Positions 35,248 to 43,935 of a stretch of 63,138 nucleotides of DNA are shown in pieces; positions within the stretch are counted from its first letter, which is position 1; every line of letters begins with the position of its first letter. Source of the stretch: Comamonadaceae bacterium (GTDB taxonomy: Bacteria > Pseudomonadota > Gammaproteobacteria > Burkholderiales > Burkholderiaceae_C). A model generated the notes under the pieces. The model had not been told where the DNA came from. It searched no databases and saw nothing but the letters and a program-made list of their open reading frames with translations. Location: positions 1 to 63,138 of the forward strand of contig CANGME010000017.1 of the NCBI GenBank assembly GCA_947455145.1. The letters are read 5' to 3'. The translations under genes and the position numbers were made by a program.

Positions 35248-36593
35248 CAGGCCAACTCTTCCTTGCGAATGCGCACGATGGGCGCCAGCACGGTGGGCAG
35301 CGCCTGCATTTGGGTCAGGGCCTGGTTCATAGTGCCTTCTACCGTGTCGTGGGTCAGGATGATGAGGTCGGTGGCGGTGGCGCCCTCGCCGCCGACTTCG
35401 TCGGCCTCGCGCTGCAAGACCGCGTCGATGCTGATGCCAAGCGCCGCCAGGATGCCGGTGACTTGGGCCAGCACGCCAGGCTGGTCTGACACGCTCAGGC
35501 GCAGGTAGTAGCTGGTCACCACTTCACTCATGGGCAACACGCGCAAGTCGCTCATGGCGTCGGGCTGGAAGGCCAGGTGCGGCACGCGCTGGGCTGCGTC
35601 CGCCGTGTGCAGGCGGGTGATGTCAACCAGGTCGGCAATCACCGCGCTAGCGGTTGGCTCGCTGCCAGCGCCTTTGCCGTAGTACAGCGTGGTGCCGACG
35701 GCATCGCCATGCACCATGACGGCGTTCATCGCACCTTCGACATTGGCAATCAGGCGCTTGGCGGGTACCAGACTGGGGTGCACCCGCAGCTCGATGCCGT
35801 CAGGCGTACCCTTGGTGGCATCGCCGGTGCGGCGCTTTGCAATGCCCAGCAACTTGATGCGGTAGCCCAGTTGCTCGGCGTATTTGATGTCTTGCGCGCC
35901 GAGTTGGGTGATGCCTTCTACATAGGCTTTGTCAAACTGCACGGGGATGCCAAAAGCAATCGCCGACATCAGGGTGACCTTGTGCGCGGCATCCACGCCC
36001 TCGATGTCAAAGGTGGGGTCGGCTTCGGCATAGCCCAAGCGTTGCGCTTCTTTGAGGACGACGTTGAAGTCCAGCCCTTTGTCGCGCATCTCGGACAAAA
36101 TGAAGTTGGTAGTACCGTTAATAATGCCGGCCAGCCACTGAATGCGGTTGGCAGTGAGGCCCTCACGCAGGGATTTGATGATGGGGATGCCCCCAGCCAC
36201 TGCAGCCTCAAAGGCCACCATCACGCCCTTGCGATGCGCAGCAGCGAAGATCTCGGTGCCATGCACGGCCAGCAGCGCCTTGTTGGCGGTGACGACGTGC
36301 TTGCCCGCCTCAATAGCTTCGAGCACGAGTTGCTTGGCAATGCCGTAGCCACCGATCAACTCGATGACGATGTCGATATTGGGGTTGGCGATGACGGCGC
36401 GCGCATCACTCACAACTTGCACGCCAGCGCCTACAGCGGCCTGTGCGCGGGCGGTGTCCAGATCGGCCACCATGGTGATCTCGATCCCACGCCCGGCGCG
36501 ACGTTTGATTTCTTCTTGGTTACGTTGGAGCACATTGAAGGTGCCCGAACCCACGGTGCCAATGCCCAGTAGGCCGACTTGTATAGCTTTCAT
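35247..36593 (-). CDS. hom: Homoserine dehydrogenase
   Basis: Reduces aspartate semialdehyde to homoserine, the branch to threonine and methionine. The 448-residue protein has the NAD(P) fold GLLGIGTVGSGTFNVL, catalytic region NGTTNFILSEM and EADPTFDIEGVDAAHK, YYGKGAGSEPTASAVIADLV, and a C-terminal ACT domain (YYLRLSVSDQPGVLAQVTGI) for feedback control, probably by threonine. It begins 35 bases after alaA and overlaps thrC. Confidence 0.97.
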   Translation of the reverse strand: MKAIQVGLLGIGTVGSGTFNVLQRNQEEIKRRAGRGIEITMVADLDTARAQAAVGAGVQVVSDARAVIANPNIDIVIELIGGYGIAKQLVLEAIEAGKHVVTANKALLAVHGTEIFAAAHRKGVMVAFEAAVAGGIPIIKSLREGLTANRIQWLAGIINGTTNFILSEMRDKGLDFNVVLKEAQRLGYAEADPTFDIEGVDAAHKVTLMSAIAFGIPVQFDKAYVEGITQLGAQDIKYAEQLGYRIKLLGIAKRRTGDATKGTPDGIELRVHPSLVPAKRLIANVEGAMNAVMVHGDAVGTTLYYGKGAGSEPTASAVIADLVDITRLHTADAAQRVPHLAFQPDAMSDLRVLPMSEVVTSYYLRLSVSDQPGVLAQVTGILAALGISIDAVLQREADEVGGEGATATDLIILTHDTVEGTMNQALTQMQALPTVLAPIVRIRKEELA

Positions 36594-36628
36594 GATTTCC
36601 TAAATTTCGAACTTCATTCCAACGCGCA

Positions 36629-37858
36629 TTAAGCGCGTGCGTGGCGTTTACGGTAGTGCTCAAGAAACTTGGCCACTCGGCCAATGGCTTCGCGCAGGTC
36701 GTCTTCATGCGGGAGGAAAACAATGCGGAAATGGTCAGGCTGGGGCCAATTGAAACCCGTGCCTTGCACCAACAGCACCCGCGTTTCCTGCAACATCTCC
36801 AGCACAAAGGCCTGGTCATCTTCAATCGGGTAGATGTTAGGGTCGAGCTTGGGGAACATGTACAAACCCGCGCTGGGCTTGGCGCAGCTCACACCGGGAA
36901 TGGCGGTGATCAACTCATAGGCCACATCGCGCTGACGGCGCAAACGCCCGCCTTCACACACCAAGTCATTGATGGTTTGATAGCCACCCAAAGCCGTCTG
37001 AATGGCCCATTGGCCCGGCACGTTGGCGCACAAGCGCATCGAGGACAGCATGTTGAGCCCGTCGATGTAGTCCTTGGCGGGCTTCTTGTCACCCGACACC
37101 ACCAACCAACCCGCACGGTAGCCACACGAGCGGTAGCTCTTGCTTAGCGAGTTGAAAGTCAACGTCAAAACGTCGTCTGACAAACTGCCTAGAGCGGTGT
37201 GTGTGACGCCGTCGTACAAGACCTTGTCATAGACCTCGTCGGCCATGATGACCAAGCCATGCTCGCGAGCAATCTCAACAATGCCTTGGAGCAAGGCGTC
37301 GGAGTACAGAGCGCCCGTCGGGTTGTTGGGGTTGATGACCACAATGCCTTTGGTCTTGGGCGTGATCTTGGCGCGAATATCGTCCAGGTCAGGCATCCAG
37401 CCATTGGACTCATCGCACATGTAGTGCACCGGCGTGCCGCCTGAGAGGCTAACCGCCGCTGTCCACAACGGGTAGTCGGGCGCGGGCAGCAGCATTTCAT
37501 CGCCATCATTGAGCAGCCCATTGGTGGCCATGACGATCAGTTCACTGGCGCCGTTGCCCAGGTAAATATCGTCCAGCGAGACGCCTTTGATGCCTTGCTC
37601 TTGCGTGTACTGCATCACCGCTTTGCGGGCGACAAAAATGCCTTTGCTGTCCGAATATGCCGCCGCATTGGGCAGATTGCGGATCATGTCTTGGCGGATC
37701 TCTTCAGGCGCATCGAAACCAAACACGGCCAAGTTGCCAATGTTGAGCTTGATAATGGTGTGGCCTTCTTCCTCCATCTGCTTGGCACGCTCCATGATAG
37801 GGCCGCGGATGTCGTAGCAGACGTTGGCCAATTTGGCCGATTTTTGGATCGTTCTCAA
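36629..37858 (-). CDS. alaA: Glutamate-pyruvate aminotransferase AlaA
   Basis: A class I PLP aminotransferase of 409 residues that makes alanine from pyruvate and glutamate. Key blocks: KSAKLANVCYDIRGPIMERA, GNGASELIVMATNGLLNDGD, PAPDYPLWTAAVSLSGG, NPNNPTGALYS, ADEVYDKVLYDG, the PLP lysine in FNSLSKSYRSCGYRAGW, and VQGTGFNWPQPDHFRIV. The start is a TTG at 37858 preceded by GGAG at five bases; it gives MRTIQKSAKLAN and aligns exactly with the E. coli AlaA N-terminus, whereas in-frame codons further upstream overlap the promoter of the divergent gene. Confidence 0.94.
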   Translation of the reverse strand: MRTIQKSAKLANVCYDIRGPIMERAKQMEEEGHTIIKLNIGNLAVFGFDAPEEIRQDMIRNLPNAAAYSDSKGIFVARKAVMQYTQEQGIKGVSLDDIYLGNGASELIVMATNGLLNDGDEMLLPAPDYPLWTAAVSLSGGTPVHYMCDESNGWMPDLDDIRAKITPKTKGIVVINPNNPTGALYSDALLQGIVEIAREHGLVIMADEVYDKVLYDGVTHTALGSLSDDVLTLTFNSLSKSYRSCGYRAGWLVVSGDKKPAKDYIDGLNMLSSMRLCANVPGQWAIQTALGGYQTINDLVCEGGRLRRQRDVAYELITAIPGVSCAKPSAGLYMFPKLDPNIYPIEDDQAFVLEMLQETRVLLVQGTGFNWPQPDHFRIVFLPHEDDLREAIGRVAKFLEHYRKRHARA

Positions 37859-37882
37859 AATCACTCCGGGGAATCTGGGTTG

Positions 37883-37917
37883 CACACGTGTGAATTGCAC
37901 ACGGCGAAACCTATAAT
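37883..37917. promoter_or_regulatory. Divergent promoter with palindromes between alaA and the Mth938 gene
   Basis: TATAAT (37912-37917) is a consensus -10 for the rightward gene, 24 bases before its ATG. Upstream are the palindrome CACACGTGTG (37883-37892) and the overlapping inverted repeat GTGTG-AATTG-CACAC (37888-37902), a likely regulator site between the two genes. Confidence 0.5.
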
Positions 37918-37941
37918 TTGACCACAGTTCCACCTCATATC

Positions 37942-38316
37942 ATGAAACTACAACCCGACAAATTCGATGCACCCGCTATCACTGGCTATGGCCCAGGCTG
38001 GATTGGCCTGAGTGGAGAAAAAATCACCCACAGCCTTGTGATGAGTTCCCGGGGAGAGCGCTTTGACTGGGCTTGTGGACGTTTTGGAGACTTGACTCAG
38101 GCCCACTTTGACCAACTGGCTGCGCTGGATGCCGAATTAATTGTGTTTGGCAGCGGCCAGCGGCTGCGCTTCCCTCAGCCTGCATGGTTGGTAAGCTTGG
38201 CATCACGCCGTATAGGCATTGAAACCATGGATACGGCTGCCGCCTGCCGCACCTACAACATCCTGGCCAGTGAAGGCCGTCACGTCGTAGCCGCATTACT
38301 AATGGAAACCCCGTAG
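37942..38316 (+). CDS. Mth938-like (DUF498/NDUFAF3-type) domain protein
   Basis: A 124-residue protein of the Mth938 fold: ITGYGPGWIGLSGEKITHSL, DAELIVFGSGQRLRFPQP, GIETMDTAAACRTYNILASE and GRHVVAALL. The human relative NDUFAF3 helps assemble complex I; the bacterial role is not known. It stands alone behind a consensus -10 and is followed by a 129-base gap before bcp. A TTG at 37918 is also in frame but the ATG at 37942 matches family starts. Confidence 0.88.
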   Translation: MKLQPDKFDAPAITGYGPGWIGLSGEKITHSLVMSSRGERFDWACGRFGDLTQAHFDQLAALDAELIVFGSGQRLRFPQPAWLVSLASRRIGIETMDTAAACRTYNILASEGRHVVAALLMETP

Positions 38317-38348
38317 TCAATGTTACGCCAAGGTTCATGTTTTCGAGG

Positions 38349-38402
38349 TAAAATCCTAGGTTGATGTTAATTAGCACTCGGCTCCTGTCACACCGAGTGA
38401 TC
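38349..38402 (+). promoter_or_regulatory. Putative bcp promoter and leader hairpin
   Basis: TAAAAT (38349-38354) could be a -10; no good -35 is seen. Downstream CACTCGG (38375-38381) and CCGAGTG (38393-38399) form a 7-bp stem with an 11-base loop, 45 bases before the bcp ATG. TTAGCACTC at 38371 resembles half a CIRCE element, but the second half is imperfect and too far away. Confidence 0.35.
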
Positions 38403-38445
38403 TTGACTGCTAACGACATAGTTTGTCACCCAAGATTGAAGGCAT

Positions 38446-38922
38446 ATGGCGATCGTTGTCAATAAACCCCTCCCGGAATTCGAAGCCAATGCCACCAGTG
38501 GCATTAAAGTTTCCAACACCTCACACAACGGTCAAACGGTCGTTTTGTATTTCTATCCTAAAGACAATACGCCTGGCTGCACCACTGAAGCCATGCTGTT
38601 TCGGGACAAATACAAAGATTTCGTGAAAGCCGGCGCGCAGGTATTTGGTGTGTCTCGCGACAACATGAAATCTCATGACGAGTTCAAAGCCAAGCTGGAA
38701 CTTCCGTTTGAGTTGATTGCCGACACCGAAGAAAAAATGTGCCACATGTTCGGTGTGGTTAAAAACAAGATCATGTACGGCAAAAAGGTAAAGGGCATTG
38801 AGCGCAGCACCTTCTTGATCGGCGCTGACGGCACCCTCAAAGAAGAGTGGCGTGGGCTCAAAGTACTCGGTCACGTTGACGAAGTGCTCAAGGCCGTCAA
38901 GGTTTTGAAAAAAGCGGCTTAA
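38446..38922 (+). CDS. bcp: Thioredoxin-dependent peroxiredoxin, BCP/PrxQ type
   Basis: Reduces hydrogen peroxide and organic hydroperoxides with electrons from thioredoxin. The 158-residue protein has the PrxQ motif YFYPKDNTPGCTTEAMLFRD; the peroxidatic Cys is in PGCTTE. The position five residues later, where alpha-type PrxQ has the resolving Cys, is Leu, so it is a 1-Cys-like or beta-type member with other Cys residues (MCHMFG). RSTFLIGADGTLKEEWRG is the usual C-terminal block. AAGG precedes the ATG. Confidence 0.93.
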   Translation: MAIVVNKPLPEFEANATSGIKVSNTSHNGQTVVLYFYPKDNTPGCTTEAMLFRDKYKDFVKAGAQVFGVSRDNMKSHDEFKAKLELPFELIADTEEKMCHMFGVVKNKIMYGKKVKGIERSTFLIGADGTLKEEWRGLKVLGHVDEVLKAVKVLKKAA

Positions 38923-39012
38923 CACCTTCCTAAACAATTTGAATGTGCGCGATGGATCAGGTCTATGCATAATGGGCCCATGCCGTTGATAACAATTACC
39001 GCGCCCAACCCT

Positions 39013-39047
39013 AAAAAGCCGTCAAGGAATTCCTGACGGCTTTTTTC
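39013..39047 (+). terminator. Rho-independent terminator after bcp
   Basis: A stem AAAAAGCCGTCA / TGACGGCTTTTT of 12 pairs with a 9-base loop, followed by a T run (39041-39046). It ends the bcp transcript and separates it from phoH. Confidence 0.9.
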
Positions 39048-39067
39048 TTTCTGAAACGATACATCTT

Positions 39068-40777
39068 ATGCCTCTACCCCCTGCCCCCCTTAAACGCGCT
39101 GCCTTGCTGAGCCCGGACGCCTTTGATGTTCAGGCCCCGAGCCGACCCAGGCCCTCGAATCAAGCCAAAAAAGTGACACCCACAGTGGCACCTCGGCAAA
39201 GCCTAAACGCCGCGCCAAAAGCTCAGGAATCCAAAGTGCTGCAGCCTTCGGCCAAGCTTGCAAGTCCGATCATTGCAGCACCCTCGCCAAGCCCAAACCA
39301 GCCAATGATGAAGGCAGGAGCTGCGCAGAGCCCTGCCGTTGCGGCGGTTACGCAAACCGGTGTCAAAACGAAAAAAACCAAGCCCACCGGCCCCACCAAG
39401 CTGTTCGTTCTGGACACCAATGTGTTGCTGCATGACCCTATGTGCCTGTTCCGGTTTGAAGAGCACGACATCTTCCTGCCCATGATCGTGTTGGAAGAAC
39501 TTGACGGTCACAAAAAAGGCATGACTGAAGTTGCCCGAAACGCCCGCCAAACCAGCCGCACGCTGGATGCTCTGGCTGGCATTCCTGGTGCCGACATGGC
39601 GCTTGGATTGGAGTTGGGCAGCACCGGTCACAAAGAGGCCGGTGGCAAGCTCTTTTTCCAAACCCAGTCGCTGAACTACACCCTGCCTGCCAGCCTGCCC
39701 CAGGGCAAGGCCGACAACCAGATTTTGGGTGTTGTGGAAGCACTGCGTCAGCAGTTCGCACCCCGTGAAGTGGTGCTGGTGTCAAAAGACATCAATATGC
39801 GGGTCAAAGCCCGCGCCTTGGGCCTGGCCACCGATGACTACCAAAACGACAAGGTGCTGGAAGACGGCGACCTGCTCTACTCCGGCGCACTCTCCTTGCC
39901 GGTTGATTTCTGGACGACCCATGGTCAAACCGTGGAAAGCTGGCAACAAGGCCCGCACACTTTTTACCGCATCACTGGCCCCATCGTGCCGAGCCTGATG
40001 ATCAATCAGTTCATCTACTTCGAAGCACCGGGCGAACCCAGTCTGTATGCCCGCGTGTCGGAGATTCGCGGCAACTCGGCCGTGTTCAAGACCTTGAAGG
40101 ACTACAACCATCTCAAGAACGCCGTTTGGGGCATCACCACCCGCAACCGCGAGCAAAATTTCGCGATGAATTTATTGATGGACTCCGAGGTCGATTTCGT
40201 CACCCTCACCGGTACCGCAGGCACGGGCAAGACCTTAATGGCGCTGGCAGCGGGTTTGACGCAGGTGTTGGATGACCGTCGCTACACCGAGATCATCGTC
40301 ACCCGCGCCACCGTGAGCGTAGGCGAAGATATTGGATTTCTGCCAGGCACTGAAGAAGAAAAAATGGGCCCCTGGATGGGCGCACTAGATGACAACCTAG
40401 AAGCCCTGAGCAAAAACGAAACCAATGCGGGCGAATGGGGCCGCGCGGCCACCACCGAGTTGATCCGCAGCCGCATCAAGATCAAGAGCATGAACTTCAT
40501 GCGTGGGCGCACCTTTTTGAACAAGTACGTCATCATTGACGAAGCTCAAAACCTGACGCCCAAGCAGATGAAAACCCTCATCACCCGCGCGGGCCCGGGC
40601 ACCAAAATCATCTGCATGGGCAACCTAGCGCAGATCGACACGCCTTACCTGACCGAGGGCTCATCCGGCCTGACGTTTGCCGTGGACAAGTTCAAGGGAT
40701 GGCCGCATGGTGGGCACATCACTTTGGCGCGCGGTGAGCGCTCAAGGCTGGCAGATTTCGCTAGCGAAGTGCTTTAA
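39068..40777 (+). CDS. PhoH-family PIN-ATPase (PhoH2-like)
   Basis: A 569-residue protein joining a PIN RNase domain to a PhoH ATPase; related PhoH2 proteins are RNA helicase/nucleases. A low-complexity leader of about 110 residues rich in Ala, Pro, Gln and Lys precedes the PIN domain (LFVLDTNVLLHDP, IVLEELDGHKKGMTEVARNA). The PhoH part has Walker A GTAGTGKTLMALAAGL (about residue 380), VSVGEDIGFLPGTEEEKM and Walker B YVIIDEAQNLTPKQM with MGNLAQID. The end overlaps the convergent dnaB by four bases. Confidence 0.93.
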   Translation: MPLPPAPLKRAALLSPDAFDVQAPSRPRPSNQAKKVTPTVAPRQSLNAAPKAQESKVLQPSAKLASPIIAAPSPSPNQPMMKAGAAQSPAVAAVTQTGVKTKKTKPTGPTKLFVLDTNVLLHDPMCLFRFEEHDIFLPMIVLEELDGHKKGMTEVARNARQTSRTLDALAGIPGADMALGLELGSTGHKEAGGKLFFQTQSLNYTLPASLPQGKADNQILGVVEALRQQFAPREVVLVSKDINMRVKARALGLATDDYQNDKVLEDGDLLYSGALSLPVDFWTTHGQTVESWQQGPHTFYRITGPIVPSLMINQFIYFEAPGEPSLYARVSEIRGNSAVFKTLKDYNHLKNAVWGITTRNREQNFAMNLLMDSEVDFVTLTGTAGTGKTLMALAAGLTQVLDDRRYTEIIVTRATVSVGEDIGFLPGTEEEKMGPWMGALDDNLEALSKNETNAGEWGRAATTELIRSRIKIKSMNFMRGRTFLNKYVIIDEAQNLTPKQMKTLITRAGPGTKIICMGNLAQIDTPYLTEGSSGLTFAVDKFKGWPHGGHITLARGERSRLADFASEVL

Positions 40778-42180
40778 AAATCCCCGTTGGAGCCAATAGC
40801 CAGGCTCTCAAAGCGGGTCAAGTTCCGAATGAAGGCCAGCTTGCAAATGCCAGTGGGCCCGTTACGCTGCTTGGCAATGATGATCTCGGCCACGCCGGGC
40901 TCTTTGCAGGCGTCTTTGGTGTAGTACTCATCGCGGTAGATGAACATGATGATGTCGGCATCCTGCTCAATGGCGCCGGACTCACGCAAGTCACTCATCA
41001 TCGGGCGTTTGTCAGGGCGGGTTTCTACGCTTCGGTTGAGCTGCGAGAGCGCAATCACTGGGCACTGCAACTCCTTCGCCAGCATTTTCAGGCCCCGTGA
41101 GATTTCTCCCAACTCGGTTGCACGATTTTCGTTGTCACCGCTGGAGCCGCTCATGAGCTGCAAATAGTCCACCACGATCAAGCCCAGTTTGCCGCACTGG
41201 CGTGCCAAGCGGCGAGCATTGGCGCGCAACTCGCTGGCTGTCAAACCCGCCGTTTCATCAATGTGCAGAGAAATCGTGCGCAGCTTTTCAATCGCCTCGG
41301 TCAGGCGTGGCCACTCCTCATCGGTCAATTTGCCTGTGCGCAAATGGCCTTGGTCGATACGACCGATAGAACCCACGATACGCACGGCCAACTGGGCTGC
41401 ACCCATCTCCATGGAGAACACGGCCACAGGCAGGCCTTCCTTCAAGGCTACGTGCTCAGCAATGTTGATGGCAAAGGCTGTCTTACCCATAGAGGGGCGA
41501 GCGGCCAGCACAATCAAGTCACCCGCTTGCAGACCTGAGGTCATGCGGTCCAGGTCATAAAACCCAGTGGGCACGCCCGTGACGTCGTTGGGGTTGTCCG
41601 CCATTTCTTGCACACGATCGAGCAAGTCCACGACCAAGGTGTCCATGGTCTGAAAGCCACGCTTCATGCGTGAACCTTCTTCGCCGATGTTGAAGATTTT
41701 TTGCTCAGCCTCATCAAGTATGGAGGCTACCAATCGTCCTTTGGGGTTAAAGGCATTGGTGGCGATTTCATCACTGGCGCTCACCAACTTTCGCAAAATG
41801 GCACGCTCACGCACGATCTCGGCATAGCGACGGATATTGCTCGCGCTGGGCACGTATTGGGCCAGCGAATTGAGGTAGGCCAAACCGCCAATCCCCTCCG
41901 CCTTGCCCTGGCTTTGGAGCTGCTCAAACACCGTGATCACATCGGCCGGTTTGCTGGCATTGATGAGCACGCCTAAGGCGGCATAAACCAAGCGGTGCTC
42001 ATAACGGTAGAAATCCCCCTCGCTCAACAGATCACTCACGCGATCCCAAGCTCCGTTGTCCAGCAGCAAGCCGCCCAGCACACTAGATTCGCCCTCAATG
42101 GAGTGCGGTGGAATGCGCAATTGCGCAATTTGTGGGTCTGCACCATAGACTTCGTCTAAGGCACTCATTACGGCGGACAT
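40774..42180 (-). CDS. dnaB: Replicative DNA helicase DnaB
   Basis: The hexameric replication-fork helicase, 468 residues. N-terminal domain from PPHSIEGESSVLGGLLLDN, then the RecA-like domain with Walker A LAARPSMGKTAFAIN, Walker B LGLIVVDYLQLM, and the C-terminal SQLNRSVETRPDKRP, DLRESGAIEQDADIIMFIY and IIIAKQRNGPTG. AGGAAAA precedes the ATG. It lies downstream of rplI on the same strand, with a terminator between them, a common betaproteobacterial order. No intein is present. Confidence 0.97.
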   Translation of the reverse strand: MSAVMSALDEVYGADPQIAQLRIPPHSIEGESSVLGGLLLDNGAWDRVSDLLSEGDFYRYEHRLVYAALGVLINASKPADVITVFEQLQSQGKAEGIGGLAYLNSLAQYVPSASNIRRYAEIVRERAILRKLVSASDEIATNAFNPKGRLVASILDEAEQKIFNIGEEGSRMKRGFQTMDTLVVDLLDRVQEMADNPNDVTGVPTGFYDLDRMTSGLQAGDLIVLAARPSMGKTAFAINIAEHVALKEGLPVAVFSMEMGAAQLAVRIVGSIGRIDQGHLRTGKLTDEEWPRLTEAIEKLRTISLHIDETAGLTASELRANARRLARQCGKLGLIVVDYLQLMSGSSGDNENRATELGEISRGLKMLAKELQCPVIALSQLNRSVETRPDKRPMMSDLRESGAIEQDADIIMFIYRDEYYTKDACKEPGVAEIIIAKQRNGPTGICKLAFIRNLTRFESLAIGSNGDF

Positions 42181-42351
42181 TATGTTTTCCTAACAGTAGG
42201 GAGGCTTATATCGCACCAGCTTGGCAAGGCACTTTTCATGACTCCGATGCTACGTGTCGCAGGGCAAGTCGTCTAGTGAAATGCTGTGGACAAGTTCTGG
42301 ATTGATTGTGGGTATTCTGTGTGAATGACGGTACAAGGCACGCAACCAATG

Positions 42352-42383
42352 AAAAAGCCGCCAAGGACTAGCCCAGGCGGCTT
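42352..42383 (-). terminator. Rho-independent terminator of the rpsF-rplI operon
   Basis: On the minus strand, AAGCCGCC and GGCGGCTT (42355-42362 and 42376-42383) pair around a 13-base loop and are followed by TTTTTC. It lies 20 bases beyond the rplI stop. The rest of the 222-base gap to dnaB shows nothing recognisable apart from the presumed dnaB promoter. Confidence 0.88.
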
Positions 42384-42402
42384 CAAAGAGGAAGGTAGAA
42401 AC

Positions 42403-42855
42403 TTAAGCGGTTTCGCCGTAAACAGAAACAGTCACGTCCACCACCACATCAGTGTGCAGTGCCACGCTGACCGTGCTGTCACCGACCACTTTGAGTGGGC
42501 CGTTCGGCAGGCGAACTTGGGACTTAACGACTTTGTAACCGTTCTTGTTCAGTTCTTCAGCGATGTCCGCATTGGTAACGGAGCCGAACAAACGGCCATC
42601 CACACCAGCTTTTTGAGTCAGTTTGACCGTCGAGCCAGCGAGCTTTGCGCCCACAGCTTGCGATTCGGCCAATTTGGCAGCGGCAACTTTTTCAAGTTCA
42701 GCACGTTTGACTTCAAACTCTTTCTTGGCGGCTTCGGTAGCGCGACGAGCGCGGCCAGAAGGGATCAGAAAGTTACGGGCGTAGCCGTCTTTGACTTTAA
42801 CGATCTCGCCGAGATTGCCGAGGTTAATAACTTTGTCGAGCAGAATGATTTGCAT
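42403..42855 (-). CDS. rplI: Ribosomal protein bL9
   Basis: A 150-residue 50S protein. N-terminal RNA-binding domain [20 protein letters not shown] and [19 protein letters not shown], then the long linking helix and the C-terminal domain [25 protein letters not shown] precedes the ATG by eight bases. Last gene of the rpsF-priB-rpsR-rplI operon. Confidence 0.98.
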   Translation of the reverse strand: MQIILLDKVINLGNLGEIVKVKDGYARNFLIPSGRARRATEAAKKEFEVKRAELEKVAAAKLAESQAVGAKLAGSTVKLTQKAGVDGRLFGSVTNADIAEELNKNGYKVVKSQVRLPNGPLKVVGDSTVSVALHTDVVVDVTVSVYGETA

Positions 42856-42866
42856 GAGACTACTCC

Positions 42867-43148
42867 TTAGATCTTGTGCTGGTCGCTGTACGGCAGCATC
42901 GCGAGGAAACGCGCGCGCTTGATAGCGGTGTTGAGTTGACGCTGGAAAATGGCACGGGTGCCGGTCAAGCGTGCGGGAATGATCTTGCCGTTTTCAGCAA
43001 TGAAGTCACGCAATGTGTCGATGTCTTTGTAGTCGATCTCTTCGACGCCGGTCACCGTGAAGCGGCAAAAGCGCTTGCGCTTGAACAGCAGATTTTGTGC
43101 TGGGCGCTTGGGGCGCTTGTCTTTGTTGAATTTTTTAAATGCGGGCAT
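42867..43148 (-). CDS. rpsR: Ribosomal protein bS18
   Basis: A 93-residue 30S protein that forms a complex with bS6. Basic N-terminus [19 protein letters not shown], then [38 protein letters not shown] and [21 protein letters not shown] five bases before the ATG sets the start at 43148. It lies between priB and rplI. Confidence 0.98.
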   Translation of the reverse strand: MPAFKKFNKDKRPKRPAQNLLFKRKRFCRFTVTGVEEIDYKDIDTLRDFIAENGKIIPARLTGTRAIFQRQLNTAIKRARFLAMLPYSDQHKI

Positions 43149-43165
43149 GAGTGCCTCCAAAAAAA

Positions 43166-43465
43166 TTAATCTTGTCTAAATTCTTGAATATGAAACACAA
43201 GGCTTTTCCCACGAAGAGGAGTGATAACAAACCCACTGAACCGCCAAACACTGCCTATGGCTTGCTTGGCAAGGCGTTCAGCGTTAGCGCCAAAAGCGAC
43301 GGCTTTCACGTCCGCTTTCACCTGCCTGGGTTGACCTGCCTCTGAAACCGTGGACTCGTGTTCGAGTCGCAAATTCAGGGCGGGTAAACCTGCCGGCGTG
43401 TATCGCATGGGGGCTACCTCTGCAATACAGGCCGTCAAATCAAGCTGGTTGGCGCTGGGGCTCAC
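43166..43465 (-). CDS. priB: Primosomal replication protein N (PriB)
   Basis: A 99-residue single-stranded-DNA-binding OB-fold protein of the restart primosome. [40 protein letters not shown] and [19 protein letters not shown] fit the family. The start is a GTG with an in-frame TGA directly before it, so no earlier start is possible. The only ribosome-site-like sequence (GAGGA) touches the GTG, so translation may depend on coupling to rpsF, 16 bases upstream. Confidence 0.92.
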   Translation of the reverse strand: MSPSANQLDLTACIAEVAPMRYTPAGLPALNLRLEHESTVSEAGQPRQVKADVKAVAFGANAERLAKQAIGSVWRFSGFVITPLRGKSLVFHIQEFRQD

Positions 43466-43481
43466 TCCTCAATGACGGGAA

Positions 43482-43847
43482 TTAGGCTTGGTATTCCGCC
43501 TGTTGTGCTTTGCGGGCGTCTTCACGCTCGACGGTCTTCATCATGGACGAAGGGCCGGTGTCAGCTTTTTTGCGCTGAACCGTCAAATGGCGCAGCACGG
43601 CATCGTTGAACTTGAACGCATGCTCAAGCTCAGCCAGTACAGGCGTGTCGGCTTCAATGTTGACGCACAGGTAGTGGGCTTTGGCCAGCTTGTTGATCAT
43701 GTAGACCAACTGGCGACGACCCCAGTCTTCAACGCGGTGCACCTTGCCACCGCCAGCGGTGATCATGCCCTTGTAGCGTTCGAGCATGGCAGGCACCTGC
43801 TCGCTCTGATCCGGATGGATCATCAAAATGATTTCGTAATGACGCAT
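43482..43847 (-). CDS. rpsF: Ribosomal protein bS6
   Basis: A 121-residue 30S protein, first gene of its operon. [40 protein letters not shown] and [15 protein letters not shown] are standard. AGGAG precedes the ATG. A short CCCGC/GCGGG stem just upstream (43867-43881) may be part of the S6:S18 autoregulatory leader known for this operon, but I cannot confirm the motif. Confidence 0.98.
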   Translation of the reverse strand: MRHYEIILMIHPDQSEQVPAMLERYKGMITAGGGKVHRVEDWGRRQLVYMINKLAKAHYLCVNIEADTPVLAELEHAFKFNDAVLRHLTVQRKKADTGPSSMMKTVEREDARKAQQAEYQA

Positions 43848-43883
43848 TGATACTCCTTATGGATAACCCGCTCTTGGCGGGAC

Positions 43884-43919
43884 AAAAAAGCCACCTCCAG
43901 CGTCTAAACGGAGTGTGGC
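43884..43919 (-). terminator. Rho-independent terminator after the symporter gene
   Basis: On the minus strand GCCAC-A-CTCC and GGAGGTGGC pair (one bulged base) around an 11-base loop, followed by TTTTTTG. It sits 17 bases after the symporter stop and before rpsF. Confidence 0.82.
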
Positions 43920-43935
43920 AAGGCTAAGCCCACGA

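Noticed and set aside
38371-38402. CIRCE (HrcA) element
   Set aside because: TTAGCACTC is present but the right half is GAGTGATC and the spacer is 15 bases instead of 9, so it is reported only as a hairpin.
43860-43885. S6:S18 autoregulatory leader before rpsF
   Set aside because: A CCCGC/GCGGG stem is near the start codon, but I cannot verify the conserved binding bases, so it is only mentioned in the rpsF entry.
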